Source: JABDIY01 sp963803845 (GTDB lineage: Bacteria > Actinomycetota > Acidimicrobiia > Acidimicrobiales > SZUA-35). Taken from it: a DNA stretch of 64,000 nucleotides. Under the pieces are notes generated by a model. That model did no database searches and was not told the origin of the DNA. It was given only the letters and a program-made list of their open reading frames with translations. Of this stretch, positions 63,907 through 64,000 are shown in pieces. Both the position numbers and the translations under genes were made by a program. Location of the stretch: the NCBI GenBank assembly GCA_963803845.1, contig CAWDNZ010000005.1:1674001-1738000 (forward strand), written 5' to 3'. Positions within the stretch are counted from its first letter, which is position 1. Every line of letters starts with the position of its first letter.

Positions 63907-64000
63907 TTCGACTCGACCACGATTGCTTCTGTTTCGTACGCATTGTCAACAAGCCGCACAAAGTCAGGGCAAATTCCTGTTGTCAGCCACAATCGGGCGT

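Overview
The window is high-GC DNA from an actinobacterium, most likely a marine or freshwater member of the Acidimicrobiia (an inference from gene content; no rRNA gene is present). Pointers are a mycothiol-dependent isomerase-family enzyme, a DUF222/HNH (13E12-type) gene, a wax-ester-synthase/DGAT acyltransferase, baeRF (Rv2629-like) proteins, an actinobacterial-style OleBC fusion, many serine/threonine-rich lipoproteins with a VAAC or AAC lipobox, and many genes that look leaderless (a TANNNT -10 box six bases before the start codon). No tRNA, rRNA, CRISPR array, transposase or integrase was seen.

Layout. 1-1.2 kb: 5' part of a DUF11-like surface protein with near-identical 120-residue repeats. 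1.8-3.8 kb: LuxR-type regulator behind a perfect palindrome. 3.9-9.5 kb: an interrupted DUF2855 gene converging on an oleA-oleBC-oleD olefin operon. 9.6-15.7 kb: M15 peptidase lipoprotein, sbcD-sbcC, and an acyl-CoA dehydrogenase remnant. 15.7-20.3 kb: small membrane proteins, GYD, DUF1353, DUF222-HNH and cupin genes. 20.3-28 kb: TetR, EF-G-like GTPase, orphan ParA with a zinc-ribbon partner, Mug glycosylase, a spore-germination-domain lipoprotein and an SDR. 28-37 kb: META lipoprotein, a WES/DGAT-SOUL-class I aldolase operon, amino-acid oxidase, beta-lactamase-fold lipoprotein, cupin, TetR-maleylpyruvate isomerase pair. 37-49 kb: baeRF protein, an M24/DddP-like enzyme surrounded by three hairpin repeats, glgX, BON protein, an nfnAB-like pair, HIT, LtrA and CsbD. 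49.9-54.5 kb: a 4.3-kb four-gene cluster (epimerase, C-methyltransferase, phosphoesterase, ATP-grasp) bounded by perfect 173-bp direct repeats, one of which is the 3' end of a baeRF-like gene. 55-64 kb: SDR, a membrane protein, a cluster of TauD-type dioxygenase, PP-loop ATPase and epimerase, an anti-sigma-type ATPase and a secreted DUF4214/beta-helix protein.

Several genes (DUF2855 twice, oleBC, the TauD-type gene, and probably the surface protein) each become continuous if one extra base is removed. That pattern suggests insertion errors in the assembly more than true decay, and should be resolved before calling them pseudogenes. By contrast, an acyl-CoA dehydrogenase, a GcvT-type gene and a rhodanese look like real remnants.

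The strongest candidates for something undescribed are the repeat-flanked four-gene cluster, the dioxygenase/PP-loop pair, the covarying hairpin repeats around the M24 gene, and the DNA-damage-type leaderless promoter shared by sbcD and the DUF222-HNH gene.
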